49,136 bases of DNA, from assembly GCA_038521625.1 (NCBI GenBank), contig JBCBKP010000024.1, positions 1 through 49,136 of the forward strand, given 5' to 3'. The notes under the pieces were generated by a model. The model saw nothing but the letters and a program-made list of their open reading frames with translations, searched no databases and was not told where the DNA came from. Positions within the stretch are counted from its first letter, which is position 1; the number at the start of each line of letters is the position of its first letter. The stretch is from JBCBKP01 sp038521625. GTDB taxonomy: Bacteria; Planctomycetota; Phycisphaerae; Phycisphaerales; UBA1924. Below, piece by piece: positions 1 to 7,548 of the stretch. The position numbers were made by a program, and so were the translations under genes.

Positions 1-81
1 GGGCCCGTGTCCGGCGTGCTCGGCCGGAGCACGGCTGCGGGCTGCGGGTCGGGCCGCGGGGTCGGGGCATGTCGGGTCGCG

Positions 82-87
82 TATACT
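82..87 (+). promoter_or_regulatory. -10 element for the tRNA-Gly fragment
   Basis: TATACT matches the sigma-70 -10 consensus at five of six positions and lies 13 bases before the first base of the tRNA-Gly 5' part, the usual spacing for a tRNA promoter. No clear -35 hexamer is visible 17 bases upstream in this very GC-rich stretch. Confidence 0.5.
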
Positions 88-99
88 TACCGTCATGCC

Positions 100-142
100 G
101 CGGGTGTAGTTCAGCGGTAGAACGCCAGCTTCCCAAGCTGGC
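100..142 (+). tRNA. 5' part of tRNA-Gly(CCC), truncated
   Basis: The sequence folds as the first half of a glycine tRNA: acceptor strand GCGGGTG (100-106), D stem GTTC/GAAC (109-112, 120-123), and a perfect five-pair anticodon stem CCAGC/GCTGG (125-129, 137-141) around the loop TTCCCAA, giving anticodon CCC. After 142 the homology stops: there is no variable loop, no TTCGA T loop and no CACCCGC acceptor partner within the next several hundred bases. A TATACT box sits just upstream, so it may still be transcribed. It looks like a tRNA gene cut by integration or rearrangement. An intron is unlikely, because the break lies outside the anticodon loop and the orphan T arm downstream has an acceptor strand that does not pair with it. 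Confidence 0.6.
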
Positions 143-402
143 CGATACAGCCGTAACCCCCGTATCAATAACAACTTCAGGCTCACGCACCGCGGCCACC
201 AGCAAGAACGCCAGCAGCTGCGACGCGAGATCATGCAGTTCCGTGCGGCTTGACGCGTGGATGGCCAGATGTCCGGAGCGTCTTGCACCTGCTGATCGCC
301 TGGCGATTCTCCAGCTGATTTTGTCTCTGACTCGGAGATCCACGATCGGCAATCCCGCAAGCTCCCATCTGTATTGGTCGGAACCGCTTGACCGAGAGCG
401 CT

Positions 403-440
403 CCCTCACCTCCCCGGATCTTCATCCGGGCAGTTGAGGG
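403..440. repeat. compound inverted repeat / hairpin
   Basis: Outer stem CCCTCA (403-408) with TGAGGG (435-440), a symmetric 4/4 internal loop, and inner stem CCCGGAT (413-419) with ATCCGGG (424-430) closed by a CTTC tetraloop. That gives thirteen perfect base pairs in 38 bases. It could be a terminator hairpin without a T tract, part of a structured RNA, or a remnant of a recombination site. No gene ends directly upstream of it. Confidence 0.55.
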
Positions 441-508
441 AATCGGGCTTGAAGGCACTGTCGACATGCGGACCGTGTAAACGCCGCCCACTTCTGACCC
501 GGTCACAA

Positions 509-532
509 GGGGTTCGAATCCCCGGCTCTCCG
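509..532 (+). tRNA. orphan tRNA 3' end (T arm plus acceptor strand), probable pseudo-tRNA
   Basis: GGGG-TTCGAAT-CCCC is a canonical T arm and is followed by GGCTCTCCG, which looks like the 3' acceptor strand and discriminator base of a tRNA starting GGAGAGC. I cannot find a matching 5' acceptor strand or a good anticodon stem upstream, and the acceptor does not pair with the tRNA-Gly fragment at 100. No CCA is encoded. It is most likely the residue of a second tRNA gene. Confidence 0.4.
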
Positions 533-729
533 CTCGCGCACAGAAGAACGGCGCAGGACAATCGCGAACGCTGGCATGCACTGCATCGAGCCCGAGCAGA
601 TTTCATCGGCGGTGGTCCATGCAGAGCGGAGTGGCAGCGGTGCGTCGTTCCCAGGTCACTCTTTGCTGGTGGGTGACGCTGACACTCGAGCGCACTAAAC
701 GAGCTTGCTGAAGGGGTTGTTCCATGCGG

Positions 730-2157
730 TCAGTTCCCGATCGATTCGAGTTCCCACCCGCCGCCGAGTGCGACATAGAGGTCGACGAGTCGTAGCAGAG
801 TCTCGCGCTCGGCCACGGCACGGTCGCGGCGAATGTCGAGTAACTGTGTGCGTGCTTCGGTGACGTCGAGGAAGTCGACGATACCGGCCTCGAACCGGGC
901 AGTCGCGAAGGACTCGGTATCCGTTGCAGATGCCTCGGCCGCCCCGAGTCGCGTCGCCCGTTCTTCCGCCCGGCTCCTGAGAGCGGCCGCGGATTCGACC
1001 TCCGCGATGGCGTCGATCATGGCGAGTTGCAGCGCGAGAACCGCCTGCCGCTGCTGACTCTCGGCGACATCGACCTGAGACCGGATTCGACCACCGTTGA
1101 AGATTGGGATCAGGATCGATGGTCCGAGACTGAACCCGAACGAGTCGGGGTCGACGAGGCTCCCGACATCTGTGCCCTCGAACGCGAACGTGCCCGAGAT
1201 CGAGACGCGGGGGTAGTACTCGGCCTGATTGGCACCAACCCTGGCCGTCGCGGCGATCAGGGCCTGTTCGGCCCGGCGGATATCCGGGCGGCGGATCAGC
1301 AAGTCGGCCGGAACGCCCGCACTTGGAAGAACATCGCGACGTGGCAGCCCGCTCGGGCTGACCGCTATCTCGCCCGGCGTGGAGCCCAGCAGCACCGCGA
1401 GGCGGATCTCGGCGTCACGTCGCTGTCCGCGGAGATCGGGCAGCGTCGCCAGATTGCGATCGAGAACGCGCTGCGAACGTGAGACGTCGAGTTCGTCCGC
1501 GAACCCTGCTCGGGCGCGTGCCGAGGCGATCTCCACGTTGTCGCGGTCCGTTTCGAGTGCGGTCTCAACAGCCTCGATTTCGAGGTCGAGGCCGCGGATC
1601 AGGATGAACTCACGAGCGACATCACCCGCGAGCGCCACACGGACCGCGCGGTAGTCCTCAACGGCGAACTCGATGTCGGCATCCGCCGCCTCGACGAGTC
1701 GCTCGACCCGGCCCCAGAGATCGAGCTCCCATCCCGCGACCACGCCGGCCGTGTACAGATCGAGTTCTTCGCCCGGGGGGGCGCCCTGGAGCCCGACGCC
1801 TTCCTCACCCGTGCTGAGTCGTGTGTAGCCGCCCGACCCATCGAGCGTGGGCAATCGGCGTGCGTCCTCGATGCCGCGGCGGCTGCGCGCTTCGACGATC
1901 CGTTCGAGCGCCTGTTCGAGGCGGATCGACTCAGACAACGATCGCCGGATGAGCGAGGTGAGTTCTTCATCGCCGAATGACTCCCACCATCGCGCGATGT
2001 CGGCCTGGCTCGGCACGTCCGTCGCGAGCGGAGCTGCATCCGCGTAGGTTTCGGGCAGCACGCGACCGAGATCAGGGCGTTCATAGTCGGGCCCGACGGT
2101 GCAGCCGCCGATCACCACAAGCCCCAAAGCGCTGATCCCGAACTTGGTGAGGTTCAT
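730..2157 (-). CDS. TolC/NodT-type outer-membrane efflux lipoprotein
   Basis: This 475-residue protein should form the outer-membrane channel of the tripartite exporter encoded with it. It starts with a lipoprotein signal peptide ending in the lipobox VIGG-Cys, followed by TVGPDYERP, the usual mature N-terminus of OprM/NodT-family factors. Long helical repeats rich in Ala, Arg and Glu and the RRPDIRRAEQ segment, a hallmark of the family, follow in the middle. Length matches the family (450-500). Its start overlaps the end of the membrane-fusion gene by four bases (ATGA), so it is the last gene of a coupled operon: permease, ATPase, adaptor, channel. Confidence 0.93.
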   Translation of the reverse strand: MNLTKFGISALGLVVIGGCTVGPDYERPDLGRVLPETYADAAPLATDVPSQADIARWWESFGDEELTSLIRRSLSESIRLEQALERIVEARSRRGIEDARRLPTLDGSGGYTRLSTGEEGVGLQGAPPGEELDLYTAGVVAGWELDLWGRVERLVEAADADIEFAVEDYRAVRVALAGDVAREFILIRGLDLEIEAVETALETDRDNVEIASARARAGFADELDVSRSQRVLDRNLATLPDLRGQRRDAEIRLAVLLGSTPGEIAVSPSGLPRRDVLPSAGVPADLLIRRPDIRRAEQALIAATARVGANQAEYYPRVSISGTFAFEGTDVGSLVDPDSFGFSLGPSILIPIFNGGRIRSQVDVAESQQRQAVLALQLAMIDAIAEVESAAALRSRAEERATRLGAAEASATDTESFATARFEAGIVDFLDVTEARTQLLDIRRDRAVAERETLLRLVDLYVALGGGWELESIGN

Positions 2158-3323
2158 GGGCCGTCATCTCCGGGAGCCGCGATGAAGACATCGAATTGCT
2201 GCCCGATGCCCGCGGGGTCGAATGAGGTCGGCAGGGCGTAGATCACCTGCAGCACGCGGGTATCGATCAGCTCGCTCGTGCGTCCGGCGAGGTTGGTCTT
2301 GGCGACGATGAGCGGCTCGACAAAGGCGAGTTCGAGGTCGAACCGTGTGTCCGAGGCCCCTCGCGGTGAGGCCCAGGCCCTGGCGCCAGAGCTAAAGCGG
2401 GCGGCATCGACCTCGTCGATCTCGACACGCATGTGGACCAGTCCGTCTCGGCCGAGCACGATGAGGCCCTCCGAAGCCGTCGCTGCCGTGGCGAACTCGC
2501 CCGCGCGGACGTTGACCTGCAAGACCCGACCTTCAACCGGGCTCGTGACGGTCAACAGGTCCAGCTCGGTTTCGGCGACCTCGAGTTCCTGCTGTGCTTC
2601 ACGCACGCGCTCAGTAGCGGCGACCAGATCGGGCCCGTCAAATGCTGTGTCCGGCTCAACCAACCGGGCGAGCCGGGCTTCCGCGCGAGAAACCGCCGCC
2701 TCGGCTTCCGCGACGGCCGCCTGTGCAACCGCGAGACCTGCTTCGGCTCGCTGCTGCGCGAACCTCCGCCGATCGATCTCTTCGGACGCGATGGCCCTCG
2801 GGTCTTCGACGGACTCCGCCACACGAAGCAGGTTCGCTCTGTCCGCGAGTTCCGCCTCCGCGGCTGCGACGTTCGCACGCGCTGACATCAGCGCCGCCTC
2901 GGCCGCTCGGACATCAGCCCGTGCCGGCGGGATGTCAGCCCGCAAGGACTCCGCGTCAGCGCTCGCCACACCGAGCGTGGCCCTACGGAGCTCTAAGGTT
3001 TGCAGAGCGCGACGCTGGTCGACGACGAACAGCGGATCACCGGGCGTAACGCGGTCGCCGACGCTGACAGAAACCTCAGCGACGATGCCCGAGGTGTGTG
3101 ACGCGATCAGCACCGCTTCGCCGGGCGGTTCGGTCACACCGACCGCCCCGATGAACGACGAGCCGACGCTCTCATCGCCAGGTTGCGTGGCCGGTGACCG
3201 GATCGGGTCTTCGGGCTCGATGGGCTGGGCGTTCCCGGCCACCATTGCCGCACCCATACTGAGCGCTCCGATGCCCACCAGCGGGAGCCCGTAGGTCAAT
3301 AGTCTCGATCGTCGTCCCATCAC
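2154..3323 (-). CDS. HlyD/DevB-type membrane-fusion protein of an ABC exporter
   Basis: A 389-residue periplasmic adaptor linking the inner-membrane ABC transporter to the outer-membrane channel. One N-terminal membrane anchor (about residues 8-28) is followed by a split biotinyl-lipoyl-like domain (GIVAEVSVSVGDRVTPGDPL and, later, VTSPVEGRVLQVNVRAGEFA) and between them a long Ala/Glu/Arg-rich coiled-coil hairpin (about residues 120-245). The C-terminal part is the beta-barrel that docks on the permease. The order of domains and the neighbours fit the DevB family better than RND adaptors. It overlaps both neighbouring genes by four bases. Confidence 0.9.
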   Translation of the reverse strand: MMGRRSRLLTYGLPLVGIGALSMGAAMVAGNAQPIEPEDPIRSPATQPGDESVGSSFIGAVGVTEPPGEAVLIASHTSGIVAEVSVSVGDRVTPGDPLFVVDQRRALQTLELRRATLGVASADAESLRADIPPARADVRAAEAALMSARANVAAAEAELADRANLLRVAESVEDPRAIASEEIDRRRFAQQRAEAGLAVAQAAVAEAEAAVSRAEARLARLVEPDTAFDGPDLVAATERVREAQQELEVAETELDLLTVTSPVEGRVLQVNVRAGEFATAATASEGLIVLGRDGLVHMRVEIDEVDAARFSSGARAWASPRGASDTRFDLELAFVEPLIVAKTNLAGRTSELIDTRVLQVIYALPTSFDPAGIGQQFDVFIAAPGDDGP

Positions 3324-4054
3324 AGCACTCCTGACTCGGCGGCCTCACGGCCGGACTCTGTCTTGAAAATCATGCCGTCGGCCATGTGATGCACGCGATC
3401 GGCGAACTTGAAGATTCGATTGTCATGGGTCACGACGATCACGGACCGCTCCTCGGAGACCGCGGCTTCGCCGAGCAGTTCCATGACCGCGGTGCCGGCA
3501 CTCGCGTCGAGAGAAGCCGTCGGCTCATCGCAGATCACGACCTTGGGTTCGTGCACGAGCGCCCGCGCGATCGCGACACGCTGCTGTTGACCGCCGGACA
3601 ACTGGTTCGGCATCTTGCGGATCTGATCACCCATCCCGAGCCTGTCGAGGAACTCGGCGGCACGTCGTTCTGCCTTGCCTGTGGATATCCCTTGTGCGAC
3701 GAGCGGGATCGCGGCGTTCTCGGCGGCACTCAGCGATGGGAGCAGGTTGAACTGCTGGAAGATGAATCCGAGGTTTGCGAGTCGGAATCGAGGCAGCCGT
3801 CCTCGTCGCATCGCGGCGAGCTCTTCGCCAAGGACGGACACCGCACCGCCCTCGGCAGCGAGGATGCCGCCGAGGACCGAGATGAGCGTCGTCTTGCCGC
3901 AACCGGAGGGACCGACGAGGAAGGTCATCTCGCCGATCCGCGCATCGAAGTCCGTACCGCGAAGCACGGTGATCTTCGTCTCGCCCGACCGGAAGGACTT
4001 GAGCACGCCGCGTCCTTGGACGGCGATCTGGTTGGCCTCATCGGGCATGCTCAT
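3320..4054 (-). CDS. ABC exporter ATP-binding protein (DevA/MacB/LolD type)
   Basis: A 244-residue ATPase subunit. Walker A is GPSGCGKTT (residues 48-56), the Q loop is FIFQQFNLLPS (about 98-108), the signature is LSGGQQQR (152-159) and Walker B is VVICDEP (172-178) followed by TASLD; the switch His is in VIVVTHD. This is the compact form that pairs with FtsX/MacB-fold permeases. It lies between permease and adaptor with four-base overlaps on both sides. The substrate cannot be read from the sequence; relatives export glycolipids, lipoproteins or small toxic compounds. Confidence 0.95.
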   Translation of the reverse strand: MSMPDEANQIAVQGRGVLKSFRSGETKITVLRGTDFDARIGEMTFLVGPSGCGKTTLISVLGGILAAEGGAVSVLGEELAAMRRGRLPRFRLANLGFIFQQFNLLPSLSAAENAAIPLVAQGISTGKAERRAAEFLDRLGMGDQIRKMPNQLSGGQQQRVAIARALVHEPKVVICDEPTASLDASAGTAVMELLGEAAVSEERSVIVVTHDNRIFKFADRVHHMADGMIFKTESGREAAESGVL

Positions 4055-5193
4055 CCCCTGAACACCGTGGCGGGGTCGACGACAAGCACGCGTCGCATGC
4101 TGACGATCGTTGACGCGAGCACCATGAGCACCGCGAGGATCGCGACGCCGATCGCGATCTCCGGACGCAGCACGAACCCCGCCAGCCCGTCGGCGGCATT
4201 CGAGGCGCCCGCAAGGAATGCGGCGGCCGCGAGCAAGCCGAGCCCGTAGCCGACGACCGTCACGAACATCGCCTGGAGAAGCGTCATTCGGAGGAGTGTC
4301 CCGTCGCCGACACCGACGGCCTTCAGAGCGGCGTACTGCCTCAGGTTCTCGCTGATGAACTGGTTGAACGTCAGCCCGACGATCGCCACACCGACGAGGA
4401 TGCCGAGCACCACCACGGTGCCAAAGCTCGCCGGGATGCCGGTGTTGCTCAGGATGTAACCGATGCTCTCGTTTCGAAAGGTACTCGAGGGCACCGCCTT
4501 GAGCTCGGTTTGCGTCGAGATCCGATCCGAAACCTCGGCGACGCGTGCTGGATCGCTCGCTCGCGCCAGGATGAAGCTCATCTCGTTTCGCCCGTTGTTG
4601 GTGAATTCGAGCGCACGGCTGTACCGCGTGTAGATCAACAAGTTGGAGTTAAACGTCGGCAGCACGTCGACGATGCCGGTCACCACGGCCCTTCGATCGT
4701 TGATCTCGATCTCCTTGCCGAGTTGCAATTCCTCGCCCGGAAATAGGAGCGCGTAGCCGGCGGGGTTCAGCGCGATCGCGTCGGGCAGCGCGAGGTCCTG
4801 CGCACTCCCGAGCACGAACTCGTCGGGCATGCCGATCAGGGTGTCGTCGTCGAGACCAATGATGAACCCGCCGTCAAGCCGCCCATCGCGCGTCCGGATC
4901 TGCGTGCCCGCCTTGAAGAACGGGACCGCCCACTCCACGCCTTCGACTCCGCGGACGCGGGGCAGCGCAGTGTCACGCAGCGGGAACGGCACGTCGATCG
5001 TGGTCACACTGGGATCCATCACCCAGATCTCGACCTCGCGGGCGTCGTCGATCACACTCGCGGCCCGGTTTAGCAGCCCGATCAGGATCGATATCTGCTG
5101 GCACATCAGCAGGGTGGTCAGCATGACGCCGAAGACCAGGCCGAGGCACTTGGTCTTGTCGCCGAGCAGCATACGGAGAGCCGTACGGGACAT
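4051..5193 (-). CDS. ABC exporter permease, DevC/FtsX fold
   Basis: A 380-residue inner-membrane protein with one N-terminal transmembrane helix (about 14-38), a large periplasmic domain of about 220 residues and three C-terminal helices (about 255-285, 303-330, 345-370), the classic FtsX/MacB topology. The N-terminus LRMLLGDKTKCLGLVFGV and the closing VDPATVFRG resemble DevC-like permeases. It is the first gene of the minus-strand operon and faces a marR gene across a 216-base divergent promoter region, which suggests control by that regulator. Confidence 0.88.
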   Translation of the reverse strand: MSRTALRMLLGDKTKCLGLVFGVMLTTLLMCQQISILIGLLNRAASVIDDAREVEIWVMDPSVTTIDVPFPLRDTALPRVRGVEGVEWAVPFFKAGTQIRTRDGRLDGGFIIGLDDDTLIGMPDEFVLGSAQDLALPDAIALNPAGYALLFPGEELQLGKEIEINDRRAVVTGIVDVLPTFNSNLLIYTRYSRALEFTNNGRNEMSFILARASDPARVAEVSDRISTQTELKAVPSSTFRNESIGYILSNTGIPASFGTVVVLGILVGVAIVGLTFNQFISENLRQYAALKAVGVGDGTLLRMTLLQAMFVTVVGYGLGLLAAAAFLAGASNAADGLAGFVLRPEIAIGVAILAVLMVLASTIVSMRRVLVVDPATVFRG

Positions 5194-5353
5194 CAGGAAG
5201 ATCCCACCGGGGCTGCATATAGGGAACGCGAGGGTGACACGGCTCGGTCCGAGTACGCTCCCCGGAGGTGGTTGCCCGTTGTGCGATGGAGCGATTTCGG
5301 AACTAGGCGCACGGCAGGATCCCTCGGGTCGCGTGTTCTAGGTGGGCTTCGAG

Positions 5354-5406
5354 CAGATATCTGGTCGGGATTCACGTCAGCACCGATGACTGTCAGATAT
5401 ACTGAC
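5354..5406. promoter_or_regulatory. palindromes between exporter operon and marR (candidate operators)
   Basis: Two palindromes sit in the divergent promoter region: CAGATATCTG (5354-5363, perfect) and GTCAG-ATATA-CTGAC (5392-5406, perfect five-base arms). Both contain CAGATAT, and the second ends three bases before the marR start codon. AT-rich palindromes of this size are typical MarR targets. Autoregulation and control of the exporter operon are inferred from position only. Confidence 0.5.
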
Positions 5407-5409
5407 TAT

Positions 5410-5949
5410 ATGCAGCCAGATACGCGAGACGATCACCACACGTCCAGGATCAGCGGCTCACGGGCGCCGAAGGGAGACCAGGCCGATAAGCAGCCGCACA
5501 TCGGCTACCTGCTCATGACGCTGGCGAGGACGCTTCATGGGATGACGCGTGCTGCAATGGAGCCGTCGGGGCTCGTGCCGAGGCAGTTCGGGCTGCTCCG
5601 AACGGTGTGCCAAATGGGCCCATCAACGCAGCGCGAGCTCGGCAGGCGCATGAGCATCGATCGGACGACGATGGTCCAGTTTACTGACCATCTGGAAAGC
5701 CTCGGCCTCGTCGAGCGACGCCACGATCCTGAAGACCGACGGGCCTATGCGGTCACGCCGACCCGAAAGGGAACTCGTCTGGCACGCAAGCTAGCAAGCA
5801 CGGCAGACGCCGTGCAGCAGCAGTTCCTCGAACCTCTCTCGCCCAACGAACAGAAGCAACTCGTGCGCGTACTCCAGAAGCTCATGGTTCACAATGCTCA
5901 TCACATCGAAGAGCACCTCGCCGGTGATCGCCCGCTCCCCAAAGACTGA
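5410..5949 (+). CDS. MarR-family transcriptional regulator
   Basis: A 179-residue winged-helix regulator, taking ATG at 5410 as start; ATG at 5386 is possible but would put the operator-like palindrome inside the gene. The core is recognisable: LVPRQFGLLRTV, the helix-turn-helix in STQRELGRRMSIDRTTMVQFTDHLESLGLVERR, then the wing HDPEDRRAYAVTPTRKG with the conserved D-x-R. Members bind palindromes as dimers and release DNA on binding phenolic or other small ligands. It is divergent from the DevBCA/TolC-type operon and so is its most likely regulator. Confidence 0.9.
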   Translation: MQPDTRDDHHTSRISGSRAPKGDQADKQPHIGYLLMTLARTLHGMTRAAMEPSGLVPRQFGLLRTVCQMGPSTQRELGRRMSIDRTTMVQFTDHLESLGLVERRHDPEDRRAYAVTPTRKGTRLARKLASTADAVQQQFLEPLSPNEQKQLVRVLQKLMVHNAHHIEEHLAGDRPLPKD

Positions 5950-6262
5950 GCCATAGCCTCGATCTCTGTCCAGCAAGCACGCGCATAGCTGCCTTCGGCT
6001 AACCGCCATTTGCTCGTGACCTGCCCCGCGCGTCACCGCTTGAGCCGAGCGAGCGTTCTCGCTAAGCACCGACATGAGCAGCGATGTTCTTGGCCTGGAT
6101 GTCCCAGCCTTCTGCGCAGGAGCGCAGCGCTTCCAGACGGTGCGATTCTGGGAACTGCAGAAAGCCTGTTTCTGTGATCGAGTGGCGGGCGAGCCATCCT
6201 CTAGCATGCAGCACCCGCGAGCCCCACCGATCAGATGAAGCTCACGGCTCGGAACCGCCTGT
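5950..6262. other. intergenic stretch before the insertion sequence
   Basis: I find no supported gene, terminator or RNA here. It ends exactly at the left inverted repeat of the insertion sequence. The only long open frame runs antisense through the end of marR and has no recognisable domain. Confidence 0.5.
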
Positions 6263-6332
6263 TGGCGTGCCCCCCTTGCGGTGATCCAAATCTGGACTGG
6301 TAGTCTGGTGTTCGGATCACGGAGGATCTGGC

Positions 6333-6611
6333 ATGGCACGACGGAAGTATTCGGCTGAGGAGATCGTCAACAAGCTCCGCGAGGGCGAGGTGCTGATCGC
6401 GGGCGGCGCGACTGTCGCGGAGGCGTCGCGGCAGCTGGGGATCAGCGACCAGACGTACTTCAAGTGGCGCCGCGAGTACGGCGGGTTGAAGACTGATCAG
6501 GCGAAGCGGTTCAAGGAGCTCGAGCGTGAGAACGCGCAGCTCAAGAAGCTGGTCGCCGAGCTCTCGCTCGACAAGCGGATGCTTCAGGATGTTGCCTCGG
6601 GAAACTTCTGA
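6333..6611 (+). CDS. IS3-family transposase OrfA
   Basis: A 92-residue protein with the helix-turn-helix of IS3-type OrfA (RKYSAEEIVNKLREGEV, then VAEASRQLGISDQTYFKWRR) and a C-terminal leucine-zipper-like helix (LERENAQLKKLVAELSLDKR). It binds the element ends and, alone, acts as a regulator. GGAGGA (6321-6326) is its ribosome site. Its last sense codons lie in the heptamer G-GGA-AAC (6599-6605), where ribosomes can slip by -1 to make the OrfAB transposase. Confidence 0.92.
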   Translation: MARRKYSAEEIVNKLREGEVLIAGGATVAEASRQLGISDQTYFKWRREYGGLKTDQAKRFKELERENAQLKKLVAELSLDKRMLQDVASGNF

Positions 6612-6635
6612 GCCCGCGGAAGACGCGCGACGCGG
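6599..6635 (+). promoter_or_regulatory. -1 programmed frameshift site of the IS
   Basis: G-GGA-AAC (6599-6605), in phase with orfA, is an X-XXY-YYZ slippery heptamer. The orfA stop follows at 6609-6611. Eight bases after the heptamer begins a stem CCGCG (6614-6618) / CGCGG (6631-6635), well placed to stimulate slippage. A -1 shift moves translation into the frame of orfB with no intervening stop, giving a fused OrfAB. Confidence 0.75.
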
Positions 6636-7519
6636 TGCACGCGCTGCGTGCCAGGTATCGCGTGTCCGAGAGGCGGGCGTGCAGAGTGCTGAGGCAACCG
6701 AGATCGACGCAGCGGTACGCGCCGATCGAGCGTGACGACGAGCTGCCGCTGACGCGTCGGATCATCGAGCTGGCATCGGCGTTCGGGCGATACGGGTACC
6801 GGCGGATCACGGCGTTGCTTCGGTGGGATGGCTGGCGTGTGAACCACAAACGCGTGGAACGCATCTGGCGTCAGGAAGGTCTCCGCGTGCCGAAGAAGCA
6901 GCGTAAACGTGGGCGTCTGTGGCTCAACGGCGGGTCGTGCGTTCGGCTCCGTCCGGAGCGGCGTGATCACGTCTGGGCGTACGACTTCGTGCACGACCGG
7001 ACGAAGGACGGTCGACCAATCCGGCTGCTGGTCGTTGTGGATGAGTTCACGCGTGAGTGCTTGAGCATCGACGTGGATCGGAAGCTCAAGAGCGACGACG
7101 TGCTCGAGCGTCTGGCGTGGCTGATGGCGACGCGGGGCGTGCCCGAGCACATCCGCTCGGACAACGGCCCGGAGATGACCGCGAAGGTCGTGCGGACCTG
7201 GATGAAGCGTGTCGGCGTGAAGACGCTGTTCATCGAGCCGGGCTCACCGTGGGAGAACGGGTACGTCGAGAGCCTCAACGGCAAGCTCCGCGACGAGTTG
7301 CTGGCAGGAGAACGCTTCGACACGCTGAAGGAGGCAAAGGTGCTCATCGAGCGGTGGCGGCATCACTACAACACCGAACGGCCGCACTCGGCCCTCGGCT
7401 TCCGCCCACCGGCCCCCGAGGCGGTGTTGATGGGGTCATCGAGCAAGGCTGCTGAGCCGTGCTCCGCTGCGCTCCGTACGCCTCAGCAGCGGCCAGGGAT
7501 CAAGCAATTACACTGTTGA
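6635..7519 (+). CDS. IS3-family transposase OrfB (DDE catalytic domain)
   Basis: The 294-residue reading from GTG 6635 carries an HTH_21 segment (FGRYGYRRITALLRWDGW) and the integrase core. Catalytic residues are Asp117 (WAYDFVHD), Asp176 (RSDNGPE) and Glu212 (NGYVESLNGKLRDELL), with the normal D-D(35)E spacing. Productive expression is probably as a -1 fusion with OrfA, since there is no ribosome site before the GTG. The protein appears full length and potentially active. Confidence 0.93.
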   Translation: MHALRARYRVSERRACRVLRQPRSTQRYAPIERDDELPLTRRIIELASAFGRYGYRRITALLRWDGWRVNHKRVERIWRQEGLRVPKKQRKRGRLWLNGGSCVRLRPERRDHVWAYDFVHDRTKDGRPIRLLVVVDEFTRECLSIDVDRKLKSDDVLERLAWLMATRGVPEHIRSDNGPEMTAKVVRTWMKRVGVKTLFIEPGSPWENGYVESLNGKLRDELLAGERFDTLKEAKVLIERWRHHYNTERPHSALGFRPPAPEAVLMGSSSKAAEPCSAALRTPQQRPGIKQLHC

Positions 7520-7548
7520 AGAATGGAACAAGGACCGGGGGCACGCCA

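Larger units (their letters stand above)
143..729. other. gene-poor stretch after the truncated tRNA
   Basis: I see no protein gene here. The short open frames have no family resemblance, and several simply read through tRNA-like sequence in antisense. The stretch holds a small inverted repeat (GATAC...GTATC just after the tRNA break), a strong hairpin at 403-440 and an orphan tRNA T arm near 509. It may be a remnant of an integrated element, but nothing in it identifies an integrase or phage gene. Confidence 0.5.
6263..7548 (+). mobile_element. IS3-family insertion sequence (IS407-like)
   Basis: A 1286-base element bounded by TGGCGTGCCCCC (6263-6274) and its exact inverse (7537-7548), the TG...CA ends and G/C-rich tips expected of the IS407 group. 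Inside are overlapping-phase orfA and orfB with a -1 frameshift site. Upstream of orfA, GTGATCC (6281-6287) and GGATCAC (6314-6320) form an inverted repeat just before the ribosome site GGAGGA. The flanking bases CTGT and GGCT do not form a target duplication, so the copy may have recombined since insertion. Both frames look intact. Confidence 0.88.

Noticed and set aside
100..532. One tRNA interrupted by an intron
   Set aside because: The break is after the anticodon stem and not in the loop, and the downstream acceptor strand does not pair with the upstream one.
5791..6339. 182-codon minus-strand frame between marR and the IS
   Set aside because: It runs antisense through the end of marR, crosses the left inverted repeat of the IS and shows no domain.
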